Shown here one piece after another: positions 23,826 through 39,520 of a DNA stretch of 64,000 bases; position 1 is the stretch's first letter; each line of letters begins with the position of its first letter. The position numbers and the translations under genes were made by a program. Under the pieces are notes generated by a model, which was given only the letters and a program-made list of their open reading frames with translations, did not search any database and was not told the DNA's origin. The stretch lies in assembly GCA_949752745.1 (NCBI GenBank), contig OX457027.1:56176053-56240052 (forward strand). The letters run 5' to 3'. The DNA comes from Protula sp. h YS-2021. Taxonomy: Eukaryota; Annelida; Polychaeta; Sabellida; Serpulidae.

Positions 23826-25676
23826 GAGTAAAATCACATTTAAAAACATCCCAATTTCTTGCATTTAACATGAGGAGATGACAGTACCGCAATATGAGAT
23901 GGGATGCTTTCAGTGACCGGGGCCCAAGCTACTGTCGTCTTCTGTTAACTTTCATCGGTACTCAGGAATTAAAAGCTTGTCACATATACGAAGCTGGAAA
24001 CTGTTAGAGCCTCACTGACATTGAGAGAATGTTTAGTTTAATTTGTCTGGAAATCATCGGTCCGGACGAGTGGTAATCCTTGTACACACGAATGACGTCA
24101 ACCGCTTGTAGTTGGTTTAAGTACAGCATAACTCTTAGCTTGAGATATCGAAACAGCATGTGCCAAATTTAAAAGGACATCTGCTAGAGGAGGAGCAATC
24201 AAGATTATCCTGCTTTCTCAAGGTGTCATCTCTGAGCCCATTTACTACCATAACGTATTGAATGCTGTTTTTCTCTTTAATCCTAAATTCATATTTCTCC
24301 TTTGACATATGTCTAAGAATTTTAGGTATCTCAATAATGTATTAAGAGAAATCTAAAATGGAATTTCAGGTGTTTCCAAAAGAATTTCTTATATCCAAAT
24401 CAGTGAAAGATAGCTATTTTCCAATTTATAATTAGACATATCTTAAATGCAGCATCGCATGTGAAAACAGCATTGCTTAAGAATATCGCAAATAAAAATT
24501 CCCTTGAAAGGCTTTTGCTCCTTCATTTGGGAAGAAGTGTAGTCGATGTAACAACACGTAACCACATGCACAGTATTTTTGACCACGCGTGTAGTTAACA
24601 CGTGACAAGTCTTTGACTTGGTCAATGCTTATATTAATTTGTGCGGGCAGCGATTTTTGTCTTGACAGTAAAAATTCGTTTTCTTGTCTCAGCTTCTTCT
24701 CTGACACTACGGGCCACAAAACCACAAAACTTATGTAGAACTTGATCTGAGGGTGTGCATCCCGCCTTTTTTCGTCTACGATTTCGTTTTCATGCTTAAA
24801 ACGCCATGCGAAAACAGCTGATTTTAGAATAAATAAATACAGCGCATTTCAAAGCAAAGTAACGGTTGAGCAAAACAGCACAGCTTGTGGACGCTACGCG
24901 GGCTCTGCCTGCATAGAGAAAAAGTGCTGGTTCGTTCAGTCAATAAAGTTGTTGAGCCAACAAAGCCAAGCAGATGAACCTTATAAGCCGCATACGTGCT
25001 GCGCCATAAGCTCTCTACTTAGTTGTATTACAGACTATGTGGCTTGTTAAAAAAAATAATAAGAAATATTTTAAAATTTTAATGTTTGTCAAGTACTGAA
25101 GATTTCGCTTGCGAAATACAGTTCTAGTTTAAAAACTGATTCCTTTTCTAAATGAGTACTATTTTTGTGCGGAATCCCCAAGTACAAGGTGTTATACACA
25201 ACAGACCGAACCGCCGTAGAGGTTGGCAGTTGGGCAACAACGTATTAGTCACCGATGCGCTGTTAATTCTTTAAATATAATTTGGCACTGCTATTTTTGT
25301 CAGAGTTAATTGCTAACATTACATAAATTCCATGCCTTATACCGAGTTTGCTGTGCGATTTTCCGTGTTGTTTTAGAAACTTGTAATTAAATAATAGCTC
25401 GCCAAAAAGTCATCTGTCATATCTGGTAATATCTTGTCAAGATTTTTTTTAGCCGATGCATGACGAAACATTACGAACAAATGTAGGTCTCCGCCGTAGG
25501 ATCAATCAAACTTAATAAAAGATATAACTGTCTGCAATGTGAAATCAAAACCAGAGTGACGATTTCTATAGATACGCTCCTGGTCATTACTCATTTACTT
25601 TGATTGAGCTGCAAAGGAATTTCGGGATGAAATGGTAATTTAAAAGACACTATGTCTACTAAGTGAATACATTCTC
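23826..25676. other. No gene recognised
   Basis: AT-rich sequence between the dispersed repeat and the TTTC satellite; nothing recognisable. Confidence 0.6.
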
Positions 25677-25741
25677 TTTCTTTCCTGTCTTTCTTTCTTT
25701 CTTTCCTGTCTTTCTTTCTTTCTTTCGTTCTTTCTTTCCTG

Positions 25742-25777
<36 letters not shown>

Positions 25778-26014
25778 TCCTGTCTTTCTTTCTTTCTTTC
25801 CTTCCTGTCTTTCTTTCTTTCTTTCCTGTCTTTCTTACTTAGTTTCTTTCTTTCTTTCTTTCTTTCCTGTCTTTCTTTCTTTCTTTCTTTCTTTCCTGTC
25901 TTTCTTTCTTTCTTTCTTTCTTTCCTGTCTTTCTTTCTTTCTTTCCTATCTTCTTTCTTTCTTTCTTTCCTGTCTTTCTTTCTTTCTTTCCTATCTTCTT
26001 TCTTTCTTTCTTTC

Positions 26015-26045
<31 letters not shown>

Positions 26046-26107
26046 TCCTGTCTTTCTTTCTTTCTTTCCTATCTTCTTTCTTTCTTTCTTTCTTTCTTTC
26101 TTTCCTG

Positions 26108-26139
<32 letters not shown>

Positions 26140-26350
26140 TCCTGTCTTTCTTTCTTTCTTTCTTTCCTGTCTTTCTTTCTTTCTTTCCTATCTTCTTTCT
26201 TTCTTTCTTTCCTTTCTTTCTTTCTTTCTTTCTTTCTTTCCTGTCTTTCTTTCTTTCTTTCTTTCCTGTCTTTCTTTCTTTCTTTCCTATCTTCTTTCTT
26301 TCTTTCTTTCTTTCTTTCTTTCCTGTCTTTCTTTCTTTCTTTCTTTCCTG

Positions 26351-26382
<32 letters not shown>

Positions 26383-26574
26383 TCCTGTCTTTCTTTCTTT
26401 CTTTCCTATCTTCTTTCTTTCTTTCTTTCTTTCTTTCTTTCCTGTCTTTCTTTCTTTCTTTCTTTCTTTCCTGTCGTTCTTTCTTTCTTTCTTTCTTTCC
26501 TGTCTTTCTTTCTTTCTTTCCTATCTTCTTTCTTTCTTTCTTTCCTGTCTTTCTTTCTTTCTTTCTTTCTTTCT
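25677..26574. repeat. (TTTC)n satellite with TTTCCTGTC and TTTCCTATC variants (about 0.9 kb)
   Basis: Almost entirely TTTC units, punctuated every 20-40 bp by CCTGTC or CCTATCTTC variants. A longer period is visible: blocks such as CCTGTC-(TTTC)3-CCTATC-TTC recur. It shows a strong purine/pyrimidine strand bias. Confidence 0.97.
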
Positions 26575-29171
<2,597 letters not shown>

Positions 29172-29199
29172 CAGTCTGTTGTGAACAAAATGTGTACAA

Positions 29200-30130
29200 A
29201 ATATCTCGAGAACAAAAAGTTGGATAAACTTCAAACATGAGCTGTTTATTCCTATCAATTTTTTACGGTAAACGGTCACTTGCTCCCCCTGACACTTGCC
29301 CCCGGACACCTGCCCCCCCCCCCGTTTTGTCAACCCGGTCAACTGCCCCCGGTTTAACAGGCTATCTTACCCGCCTTCCTGTATATTTTGTCCCCCTCCC
29401 CACCACGAAGTTTTTTGTGTGTAAATGGATTTTGATAATATTTGTCCATATGAATAAATGGACCCAATTAAACTGTATAAAACTATCTTGAACTACTTTA
29501 TTTACATAATTCAACATAATTCAAACAAAAATATAAAAAGGCATCCTTGATCAGAAAGTTCTTTATTTTTCTCTTAATATCCTTTTTAGCATTTCAGTGG
29601 ATACCCCTGATCGCTAATATTATCATAAATAGCATCCACATTATCCAAGAAGCGCTTTCTTGTATTTTCAACTTTTTCTGGCAAGTGATACCAATAGGGG
29701 GCAAAAAATACTAGGTGGGGGGGGGGGGGATAGCCTAGTCTAGCTAGCTAGTCTAGGGGGGGGGGAGCTGTACAGGGGGCAAGATATACTGTTACACCGG
29801 TCATCTGCAAAAAATCTGCATCTTGTGTGCAAATTATCCTGCTAACAGAAAGTCGTTATCGACTTACAATTTTATACGGATATTCCTTGGGTCAGTCGGA
29901 GGGCTGCTAAAATTTTTTACGGAAGGTAAGTTTTCAAATTTGCGTAACTCCCATGAAATTACGTCATGACGTAAAAAATTAATCTCTTGTTAAGATAAAT
30001 ATCTTGATAACGAAAGTCGGATGGACTTCAAAATTGGTGTAACTATTCCTTGGATAAGTCGCACGGTTTTAGCAAAACATTAAATTCGTCAAATTATTAT
30101 GGTTATTCATGAAGTAAAGTCTACCAAAGT
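29200..30130. repeat. Mixed degenerate repeats left of direct-repeat copy 2
   Basis: Three relatives of a unit that reads (A)TATCTYGA.AAC.AAAGT then GGATRRACTTCAAA and TATTCCTTGG occur at 29205-29255, 29838-29960 and 29995-30110. Between them are C-rich and G-rich stretches (29280-29400, 29696-29790). The former reads, in reverse, like the GGGGACAGGTTAACGGGGGC block of the direct repeat. Confidence 0.5.
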
Positions 30131-30359
30131 GTGTTTCGTGTCTGAAATAAGGCAGTATCCGAATATTCAGGTCTTATTATGTGGAAAGCAATCGGAAATT
30201 AAAAAGGACTGAAATATTTTGTTCGAATTAGGGGTCCATATCACACCCTTCATATACCGGAGAACTCCTCAAACCGGACAGATTTTCCCTGTAAATAAAC
30301 GAATAAGCAATGTAGGACTATAATCCATCCATAATAGATGATTGAATGTGCTATAATTT

Positions 30360-31060
30360 ATTCCCCACAGGTAGAACATGTGGGGAATATATGCGACCGA
30401 CAGTCTGTCGGTCTGTACGTCGGTCTGTCATCAACAGCTTGTTAACACGATAACTTAAAAACTGATGCAAGGATTTTAATGAAACTTGACATGTATATAT
30501 AGCTTCTATGGGAACAAACACAGATCGGTATTGTAAATGGGCCAGGTTCGTCCAAGGAAAATGCATCAACTGGACTTGGAAAATTTCAGCTCTTGATTGA
30601 CTATTGATGGGCGTTTTGACTGATGGGGGGCTTGTGGGGAATATATGGACTATGCACACTGCTCTAGTTACATTTAACATCGAACGCCACCTGTTGAAAC
30701 TAGGGTGGGGGGAGGGGACAGATAACCTAGTATTGCAAATTTGAAGGGGCAGATTACCGGGGACAGGTTAACGGGGGCAGATTGAAGAGGGACAGATTGC
30801 CGTTTACCCATGAAAAGAAATCGAATGTAGGATGGGGGGGGGGGGAGCTTTTTATTTCAGTTAACGATTTTTTATTGTAAATATTTTGAAAACAAATTGA
30901 AACCTCGAAGGCTTCTATTCGGAAAAAGTTTCCGAACAGAAGCACTGGGGCCTCTATACGGGGAGAAGACTCCTGGTATCTCGTAAACGGTGAAAAATAA
31001 CTGTGACTGTTTCTTTCATGTTGGGATGTTTTTGTACGCAGTAGCGAAATTCTGGTCTAG
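30360..31060 (+). mobile_element. Putative non-autonomous Helitron-like element (inside direct-repeat copy 2)
   Basis: The duplicate of 21661-22361: palindrome arms at 30360-30369 and 30379-30388, terminal CTAG at 31057-31060. Because it lies within the longer duplicated block it moved with that block and not independently. Confidence 0.45.
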
Positions 31061-31166
31061 TTTGAGAACAGTTTGAGAACAAACTGTTGGTGTAGCAGGT
31101 GAAATTCCCCCCTTTTCTTCTTTCCGTGGAATGATGGCCTAGGATATCTCCTCCCGCCACCCCTTC

Positions 31167-31169
<3 letters not shown>

Positions 31170-31236
<67 letters not shown>
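31170..31236. repeat. (CT)n microsatellite
   Basis: Pure CT run within direct-repeat copy 2; about 20 bp longer than its counterpart. Confidence 0.97.
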
Positions 31237-31237
<1 letters not shown>

Positions 31238-31966
31238 CCAGGCGAAAGAAGCATGGCAAAGGGAAGGTAAAATGTTGCACTGGATCAGTGCTTGAAAAAT
31301 GAGAGTGCTTGAGAAACCTGAAAAATTAAGACACTGAAAATATTTTAAATATCTAGAAGTTGAATCATCGAGACTAAGAATACAAAGTTTGAGTGCTTGA
31401 GTGCTTATATTTTATGACTAAAGCGCGAATATTGCATATGGGCTGGTGCAGGGGGGGGGGGCGGAGGGGTTAAAAAGCACCCCCCCCCCCCCCCCCGTCT
31501 TGCAAGAAAGACACAAATAAAACATAAGTAGAAGGACGAAATTTCATCAAATAAAGCTTAAGTCTGTGACAAACTTTAGAACTGACATATCTGTGCCAAC
31601 AAGTCTCTAAATCAGGAGCTTACTGATGGGGCAGTTGATTCGCTGAATAAAACCCTGGAGATCAGTGAGACATAATGGCACTAGACAGAACTTGCTGAGC
31701 CATCCTGCCTGCCATCTCAAGAGAGTCTTTCTGAAATTAAGATCTAAAGTTCTATGTAAAAAGTCTATGGAGTTAAAAATGCAGCCTGTGTTTTATTCGT
31801 TTCAGCACGAGAACCTGACATTCAAATGATCTTGAGTTTGCTTGAGGCTAATGCTGGATAATATTTTGTCAAACTTTTGCACAAGAGGAAACAATAAAAA
31901 ATGTATCTTAAAAGAATAAAAAGTGTATCGAAGGAGCCCGCTTGGTGGTTCGTGCAAGGAGGTTAT

Positions 31967-31968
<2 letters not shown>

Positions 31969-32053
<85 letters not shown>

Positions 32054-32139
32054 GTAATAACAATAATAACAATAATAGCATTAACAATAATAATAATAAT
32101 AACATTAACAATAATAATAATAATAACATTAACAATAAC

Positions 32140-32209
<70 letters not shown>
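31969..32209. repeat. (AAT)n array, interrupted
   Basis: The same array as 23229-23449, but with a longer pure AAT run before the interrupted block and a shorter one after it. Confidence 0.98.
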
Positions 32210-34218
32210 GTTTAAAACCTGAAGCCATTGAAAAAAGAAAATAATGCATTTTTGGTTTTTTATATATATTTGAGAATCATTTCCAATAATTAAGGAAACG
32301 GACGGAAAGGCGTTTTTGGATTTGCCTAAAATAAATCAAACGGTAATTGCACTGTAAAACGTCACCTCGTTGTATGATTAATTCTTATTTCATGTGATAA
32401 GAAACTGCCTTCTTTGAATCGAGTAGTTACATGTATTAAAACCTTGTAACAGATTCTGAATAACATTCTCCGATTGCTTTTCAAAAGGCCATTTGGTTTA
32501 GACGTATTGGCGGCAATTGGGGTTTGGCCTAATTTATCTTCATTGCTGCTAGACACTGTCGCATGAAATTTTCAGGAATTCAACTGACAAACGGGCACGT
32601 TTATTTCAGTTGAAAATATATTTGCGAAATCTTGTAGCACTACACTTTTTTATCCACCTCGTCGGATCAGCAGTTCTTGTGTCTAAGGTTGTTCCGCATC
32701 TGTGCTATCACTGGGCTATCACTGTTTCTTGCGGCCCACCAATAATTGGACAAATCGTGAGAGTGACCCAGCTTCCCAAGCCTATTTCTCTGTAATAGTT
32801 TTTGTCAGACCAGTTTTAAATGCAACACGATTTTTTTTCACGGCTCAAGCTATTATTTTTTTTATGGCAATCTGCCAAAAATCAACGGGATTGCATGACT
32901 AAAATATCTGATACCTTGATTAAAGTGTCTTTGTTTCGTAAAAGGAGCGTTTTTCGAGTAAAAGAGTAATTTGCATTCTCCACTTTTAGACAGGATTCCA
33001 CTGAAATATTTAATAATCACGCAAATAGAAATATAACAAAATTTTCTCATTCTGCAATTCAAACAGTCCTTTTCCCGTCACTTATCAACCAGAAGAGTTG
33101 TATGGTGCGAATGTCTTTCTACTTTAGTTTATTTAACTACTGAAAGACTAATTAATCATATCCATAAATTTGGATAAATTCGGTTCAATGGAAGTTGCGT
33201 TTTTGCACTTGTAATGCCTATTTGGAGAGATTCCTTCAAGAAATGGTTGAAAAATCTACCAGAAAACGACGTGAAATGCCTAAAAACCTGGCGGGGTTCT
33301 TCAGCAAGTCTTTTTGGATCGTAGAAAGTCAGAGAGTCAAAGATTGGGCAAAGATCTCTCATCTCTCAACGGGTTACTGCAAGTGGACACGACTCAGGTC
33401 GTAAAAGACAGGCAGGAATGTGGGGCACGTCGGCAGAGCTATCAGGCACTTACCCTCACGTCCCTCTCCATCACTCCATCACATCATAAGGTATCTCTGT
33501 TAAGGATAGGGTAACTGGTTTCGTTTTATCAACAGTCTCGTGTTGGTCAAGAATACCTTGTAGGCAGGTTTGGTAGTGACTTAGTCCCAAGTCCGAATTA
33601 ACTTTCAAGCATTAATTTCCTAGGACAAAGGTTGGGTTTGTCAAAAGCCGGAGCATTTCCTACATCAGAGCGGCAACAGAAGATTTCTTTAGCTAGTGGA
33701 GGGATCTTTGTGAATGAAAAGGCAAGTCTCTGGGCCATAGAGTCACTTCTGGCTGTGGCGGCAGAAAAGACGGTACCTTTGGGTCTCCTGCAGATAACGT
33801 CAAAAGCATGTAAGGTTGGCCCTGGTTCAGAAATGCCCACAAAAGCAAGAATGCAGGTATCAAAAATCCCTGTCCTCCTACTCTGGTGATGCGAACAAGA
33901 AATTATGAACGGTTCATCTCCCCCTTGCTCAGATCGTGCACCTGGAACGCAGGTATTCTTCATCCAGGGTAACAAAGCTAACACCACCGTCTCTTCTGCC
34001 AGTTGCCGCAAGCCCGTAAATCACTCATTCGTGACAAGACAGCCAACTCCACTCCTATCCCTTAACACGAAAATCTGCTGTCCCAACCGCATTGGTAATA
34101 GTTCCACCCCTTCCCACACTTTCTGAATCTGCACCTCTGGTGCTTAAAGCCCGTACTTTTTAGAAGGGAAGGGATTTTTCCAAGCAAGTAATGGAGAAAA
34201 TTGGGAACAGTCACAAAC
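32210..34218. other. No gene recognised
   Basis: Contains the repeat arm at 32937. The 137-codon minus-strand frame at 34011-33598 is unusually long for this window and more GC-rich than its surroundings, but I recognise no family in it. Confidence 0.5.
32937..33070. repeat. Single arm related to the inverted-repeat element at 57576
   Basis: CGTAAAAG.AGCGTTTTT, GCATTCTCCACTTTTAGACA, GGATTCCACTGAAATATTTA and AACAAAATTTTCTCATTCTG follow the same order as 57576-57700. No matching second arm was found nearby. Confidence 0.45.
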
Positions 34219-34720
34219 AATCTACGGCTAAAGTGTGCAGACTTATGTAAAAGAAATGGCACTTTTCTTTCATATGCCGAATTTGTAGAACGCTACCATG
34301 TCAAGACAAACTTTTTGAGGTACTTAGGGGTAATAAATGCTATTAAAATAGCGGATTAAAATCTGAGGTAATAGGTTCTCCCAGGCCAGTCGTTAATTTT
34401 GAAAGCAAAATCTTTAAACTAATAAGTGGAAAATTGATTGATATTTCTAAAGCCAAAAGTAGGATATTCTACGATGAATTTTTAAAGACTATCACTCGAG
34501 CACCTGCTTCTTTAAGATGTGGTCATTAGAAGAAGGCTTAGATGAGGGCGCAACTTATGGTAGTCTAGCGTTGTGTAGAAAAGCCATAAAAGAGCCTAAG
34601 ATATTAGCCCTTCAGTTTAAAATTGTCCATAATATTGTAAACACTGGAAGTAATCTAAAAAAAAAAGGAAAATCAGAGACAGTGAACTATGTGAATTTAT
34701 CGAAGGTCAATAAAATGTAG
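34219..34720 (+). pseudogene. LINE (non-LTR retrotransposon) RT C-terminal fragment
   Basis: Reads NLRLKCADLCKRNGTFLSY, then AEFVERYHVKTNFLRYLGVI on the + strand. After frameshifts it continues with DISKAKSRIFYDEFLKTI and, from 34517, MWSLEEGLDEG… to ILALQFKIVHNIVNTGSNLK. This is the typical region after the RT palm of LINEs (DLxxxxGxFLSxxEF…NFLxYxGxIxAI and LQFKIxHxIxxTxxxLxK). The Zn-knuckle cysteines that usually follow are not recognisable. Several stops show it is dead. Confidence 0.65.
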
Positions 34721-36075
34721 CATCCATAGAAGGCTAGACAGTCTCACTGGCCAAGGCTGAAGGCAACGGCAGGTTATGACCCAGAGAAAGACCTGACCGT
34801 ATCACAATCAATCTTCCAGGACAGCTGAGGTCACTTCCGTCAATTTGCCAAATTTGAGAATGAGAAGGGAGTGCGGATTCGGCGTATTCCCCGCTCCACT
34901 GGGTCTCCAGAAATGCTGTCTTTTTCCTTGAGATCGTAGAACTCCACTTTCCGGTAGCTGGGAGGTACAGCTGTCTCTTCAGGCCCGCCTACTCCCGTCT
35001 ACTCCGTATTTCTGGACCTTCCGACGATTGCTCCTGGGGTCCATCCATCATATTTGGCTCCTGGTTACCCATGATCTACGACATGTGGTCTTGTAGGGAT
35101 CCTCATCCTGAGGTTGTTCTAACATGGAGACCTGACCGTATGAGGGAATGCCCGTTGATTCGGCGTCACTCAATTCTACCGTATCTGTAGCCCGCGATAG
35201 GGCCATGGGTAGGGAAGACACTGATGATTAACGTCACTGCCAGTATCCAAACTACAATCGATGTCTCGAATGCTAAGGGCGAGTGATGGCAGCTCAGGGA
35301 TTTTGCTTCATCTTGGGCTGGATCACAACTCCCTTGGCTTTGATGTAAATCACGTCGGGCATTATCACGGAGATTTGTGACTTTTTCGTGGAGTGAAAAA
35401 AGCACCGGTTGCTTGGAAATGCCCAGAAGATCCTGCACATAGCTGGATGGTAGAAATCTGCTCGCTGGGGAGGCTGAAATTTTGAATTTCACAAGGGTAG
35501 GAACTTTGCCGTGTCTAGTTGTATTATTGACCAAGCCCGGTTCAGAAAGAAATGCTCCTTCCCTCGGGGATGTCCAGCTCGACAATCCTTTCTGAGAATA
35601 CCTTCGCCTACGGTTTCCATGATATTTTCGTGGAAGGTCCGCATCGAGCCCAACCCCCATGTCCAACTGAATTTGGGAGACCACTGTTGCAAAATAACTC
35701 AGCTGGCTTGCTTCCCATAGCAATATCCGAGTCCGTGGATGCGATGCGATAGCTTTCGTTTATCCGGTCTCTTATAGTCCACAGTTGATTAAACTCCGGA
35801 TATTCACAGCATACATGCAGTGACCAACATAAAAATTTAACATCTATCGCCTTGGCTCCAACTATGCTTGACAATAAATAGCCGCAGAGACCTAATACTA
35901 ACTAAGCGTTTGGTACATATGCGTGAAGAGAGAATGCGCTTGCCGTACGGGCGGCACAGGAAGAACGTCCCGCCGTGACCCAGGAACAACAGCACAAGGT
36001 CATGCGGACTACAGCCCTGAGAAAACGCTGTAAAGGCAACTCTCTTCGCCCGGTGTAATGAAACGTTTTGACCCC
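34721..36075. other. Coding-like but unassigned stretch
   Basis: More GC-rich than its surroundings, with a 185-codon minus-strand frame at 35723-35166 and further open frames up to 36154. I see no firm domain. The segment EKVTNLRDNARRDLHQSQ faintly resembles the end of a Ty3-type integrase, so it is probably another retroelement relic; not secure. Confidence 0.35.
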
Positions 36076-36095
36076 AAAACAAATCGACCTCCCGG

Positions 36096-36550
36096 TCGAT
36101 ATGTTTTAAAACAAACAGACCCCCCGGTCGATTTGTTTTAGGAAAGCCCGCCATAACAAACAGACCTCCCCTATAATAAAATGACCCCCTCCAAAAAAAT
36201 CATGTTTAAATATAAAATGGAAGTAAAAAAGGTGCATATGGTTTTTAAATACTATTTTAAGTATTTTCTATCTCTAGACGTAGTAAATTATTATTCTGAG
36301 CCATTGAAATGCCATTACTGAGCTTGGAGAGATTTTTTGGTGACTGTATGTTAGTGTTGTTGGAAGTGTTTTCGTGTTTGAAAATGTAGATGTTAGCTGC
36401 TAAATAAATTGTTATTCATGGATATAGTTTTTATTTCAATTAAAGAAAGTAATAAGGTGGCCATATGTGGAAAGAAATAAATAAATCAACAAAAAATAAG
36501 AGGGTTAAAACATTTCAGATGGGGTCTGTTTGTTTTAAAACAAATATCGA
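36096..36550. mobile_element. Inverted-repeat element, possible MITE (455 bp)
   Basis: Arm 36096-36123 is the reverse complement of 36521-36550 except for a 2-bp indel; both contain GGTCTGTTTGTTTTAAAAC in one sense. Next to the left arm is a further hairpin (36076-36089 with 36094-36107: AAACAAATCGACC / GGTCGAT.TGTTTT) and further GACC..CAAA words up to 36170. The interior is AT-rich with no recognisable gene. Confidence 0.6.
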
Positions 36551-39520
36551 CACAACGAAGCTGTGAATGAAGTAGAGTATCGCTTTTAGAGTGCACAATC
36601 AAAGCTAAATTGTGCAGGTAATGTGGGTTCAAAAATGCAAAGATAGTTTGATGCAAGACCCACACCTGCAAAATGAAATGACTCAAAGGCATAAATTCCG
36701 GGTACAACTGATTGCTGCCGTTCCTGTGGATCAACGAAGAAGCAGATACACTTCTCGGGACTAGATAGATGTCATCGTTACGCTTGCCACTGATTAAACT
36801 CCTATCTACAAAACAAGAATCTCCAAGCTTCTATCGAATCAAATTTATCCAAAGTTCAGATAATCGTAAATTGTCTTTGTCTATTAAATAAATCACAACA
36901 GAAGTCAAATCTTACCTTATCAACAGTTCAATTAATAATTTTTGAGGGCATATGTTTGAAAAACCGTCTAGAAAAGTGATATTTTATGTGTGCCTTGTGA
37001 CGTAGTACACATACGTCCCATAACCTCTGATTGGCTGGTTGACGAACGGCAGAAAGGGACTATTCGAACTGCAATGTGAATTTTTTTCTATATCTATTGG
37101 CGTCATTAGTAGATATTTCAAGAAAACCATCTAAAAGTGTATACAAACGAAATCGGAGCTTTTGCAATGTAAAATTTTTTTCTTTAACTTTAGTGTTCCA
37201 AGCGTTTTCATATTTAACAAGTCTGATTTCTTCTCAGTCAAATAACATTCCAAAACGTTTTAAACTTCTTAGAGATACTGTAGCTGACGTATGACTGGGT
37301 GCCTTGCATTCATCGAAAGGTCTATATAGGTGTGCGGAATTGCGTCTTTAATTTGACATATATTATAGTACCTTTTACCTTTTACAAATTTAAGAGAACA
37401 GCCAATTAGTTATGCGATCCTGTTGCATATCTATGTCACTCAACATCGAACTCTACACAGATTTTTTCTTTTTGATTACAGCTGTCTTATATATTTTGTA
37501 ACCATTTTGGTCTTACATCATGTACACGATAAAACACATGTTGGTATGCTAGCTTTCCAGAAACTTTGTTATCCTTGTTTGCTAACTTTATGTTATCTTA
37601 GATATCATAGGAAGCGTGCGTCAAACACGTTAAAGGTGTTTGGAATTTAGATACTGACCTAGAATTTCTTCGCTTGATTATTAACTTGTCACAGGAGATG
37701 GAAAACTAAAATTAGTGGAAGGAAGCTGAAACATACCCATCAGAAACACACTCAACTGAAGTCTTGGTTTTGTTTAAATCCTATTCCGGAATGCGTATGG
37801 AACTAATAATTCGCTTGGAAAACTCGCTATTTTGGAGAATTCGAAGGCGAGGCAAGTCTTAAACGGGGTTGCTAAGTTCACGTTGTATCTAACCTTGTTA
37901 CAATGAGATATAAATGTGAACAGAATGTGGGATATTTTGGAGAGTAGATTCACAATGGTATTACGTAAAAGGTTGAGTACCAAGACAAGAGTATCAAACT
38001 GTCAGCAGAATCAAAATGTTAGTGAGAAGTATTCATTTCAAGTTAAAGTCAAGGCCTGCACAACAATATTTCTCCTCCAATTGCGTCTAATAGATGCCAG
38101 AAACAACATGATTTATCTTCTGAAATTAGTTATATCAAAATGAATCACTCGTCACAGTATATGTAGAGAGCAAGCCAGACAGAAAACACTCGGGGACATT
38201 TTACTTAATATTCAGTTGAACATTTTTTCTTTAAGTTGTCCTGCTGGAAAAATCTAAAGATATCTCACCTTGAAATTCCTGTTATTAATTATAAAGTGTC
38301 CTGAGACTTGCTGAAATGTAGGAAATAAGCAACATTTCCCATGGAAAAAGCCCGTCCCTGGAAGAGAAAATGGTCTTCTCTGTTCAATTTGTTCCGTGAT
38401 CTTTTATTAAGCAAATCAAGGCAGAAATTGCGAAACAGCAATCTAATTATTTTCTTTTTATGCAGATAATAAATAACACATTACGAGAAGTAATTAGGAT
38501 TGCCAGCGATACGTCATAAGAAGAGTGATTATTACACACGGACTGCACTCCTGTATTGCTAAAATCTGTTCTGAAGGACTGATTGGGTGGCATTGCTTTA
38601 CTTTACTTGATCTAAATAAGAACAAACTCTTCGTTAAAAGGGCTTTTTGGGTAAGCATCAAGTTTAATCCAACCGCCATATATAGAAAAGTAAACCCAAT
38701 GAGTTACGTTAAAAGAAAACCTCGCGGTTTAAATAAGTTTAAACCTTTGTGTTTACTTATGATAAACTGTGGGTTAATTCAGTGGGTTAAACTAACAAGT
38801 TATCCTTGTCTATGAGGTGGGTCAAACCAATAGTAAGATCCAAGGGTAAAACTTAAGTAAATGTCCCTTTTCTTTCTTTTTGTATATTCCCAGTATATTT
38901 AAGTATGAAATTGACCTTAAGTTTCAGACAAAGTAATCCTCGGAATAGAAATTTGGTTTTCAATATTTAATATTTTATGTATTACGAAACGATAACAACC
39001 AAAATATAGAAGTTAAACATTAGAATGTATTTGATATTTTGCGAAACCTGGACCTCAAACAAGCGACTCTAGAAAGCGTATTGGACTTAAGTTTTACGTT
39101 CACTACCATACATTACCACATTTTCAGAAACAGGCTTGTGGATATATACCCGCTTTATCAGCTCTTTAGGATTCCTCTTTGTACAAATTTTAATTTTATA
39201 CCTTGTATTTGTGTACAATACACAGCTTTACAAGGACTAAAACCTGATTCGGTGAAGTCATAAAAATTATGGGTATATAAGACTTGAACTAAAATAATCA
39301 GAATTCATAATCTTTAAGGAAAAAGCACCTAAGAAAAAAGTTTAACGGTCAAGTGATGAAAAACCACAATCTCAGCATGCAAATGAGTCCCAACCTTGCG
39401 GTGACTGTACTTGAGGAACTCATAATGGTTGAACATGTAGACCACCTTGTAAAATCGCCATAAACTCAATCAAATCTATTCAATAGTAGCTTACAGATTC
39501 TGCTGCAAAACAGGTGTAAA
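36551..39520. other. No gene recognised
   Basis: AT-rich; no domain in the short frames and no clear repeat. Confidence 0.6.

Larger units (their letters stand above)
30243..32209. repeat. Long direct repeat, copy 2 (about 1.97 kb)
   Basis: Matches 21544-23449 base for base over long spans. Differences seen: a longer (CT)n tract (31170-31236), longer G and C runs near 31451-31497, an 8-bp duplication (GAGTGCTT) near 31390, an insertion of about 9 bases near 31571 (aactttagaactgaca here), G/A changes such as gccatcc for gccgtcc, and a different distribution of AAT units around a shared interrupted block. Confidence 0.95.

Noticed and set aside
25677..26574. CRISPR-like regular repeat array
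   Set aside because: Units are TTTC microsatellite repeats without unique spacers; the sequence is eukaryotic.
35166..35723. Possible Ty3/gypsy integrase C-terminus (EKVTNLRDNARRDLHQSQ)
   Set aside because: A single short similarity from memory, without HHCC zinc finger, DDE motif or chromodomain nearby; not enough for a call.
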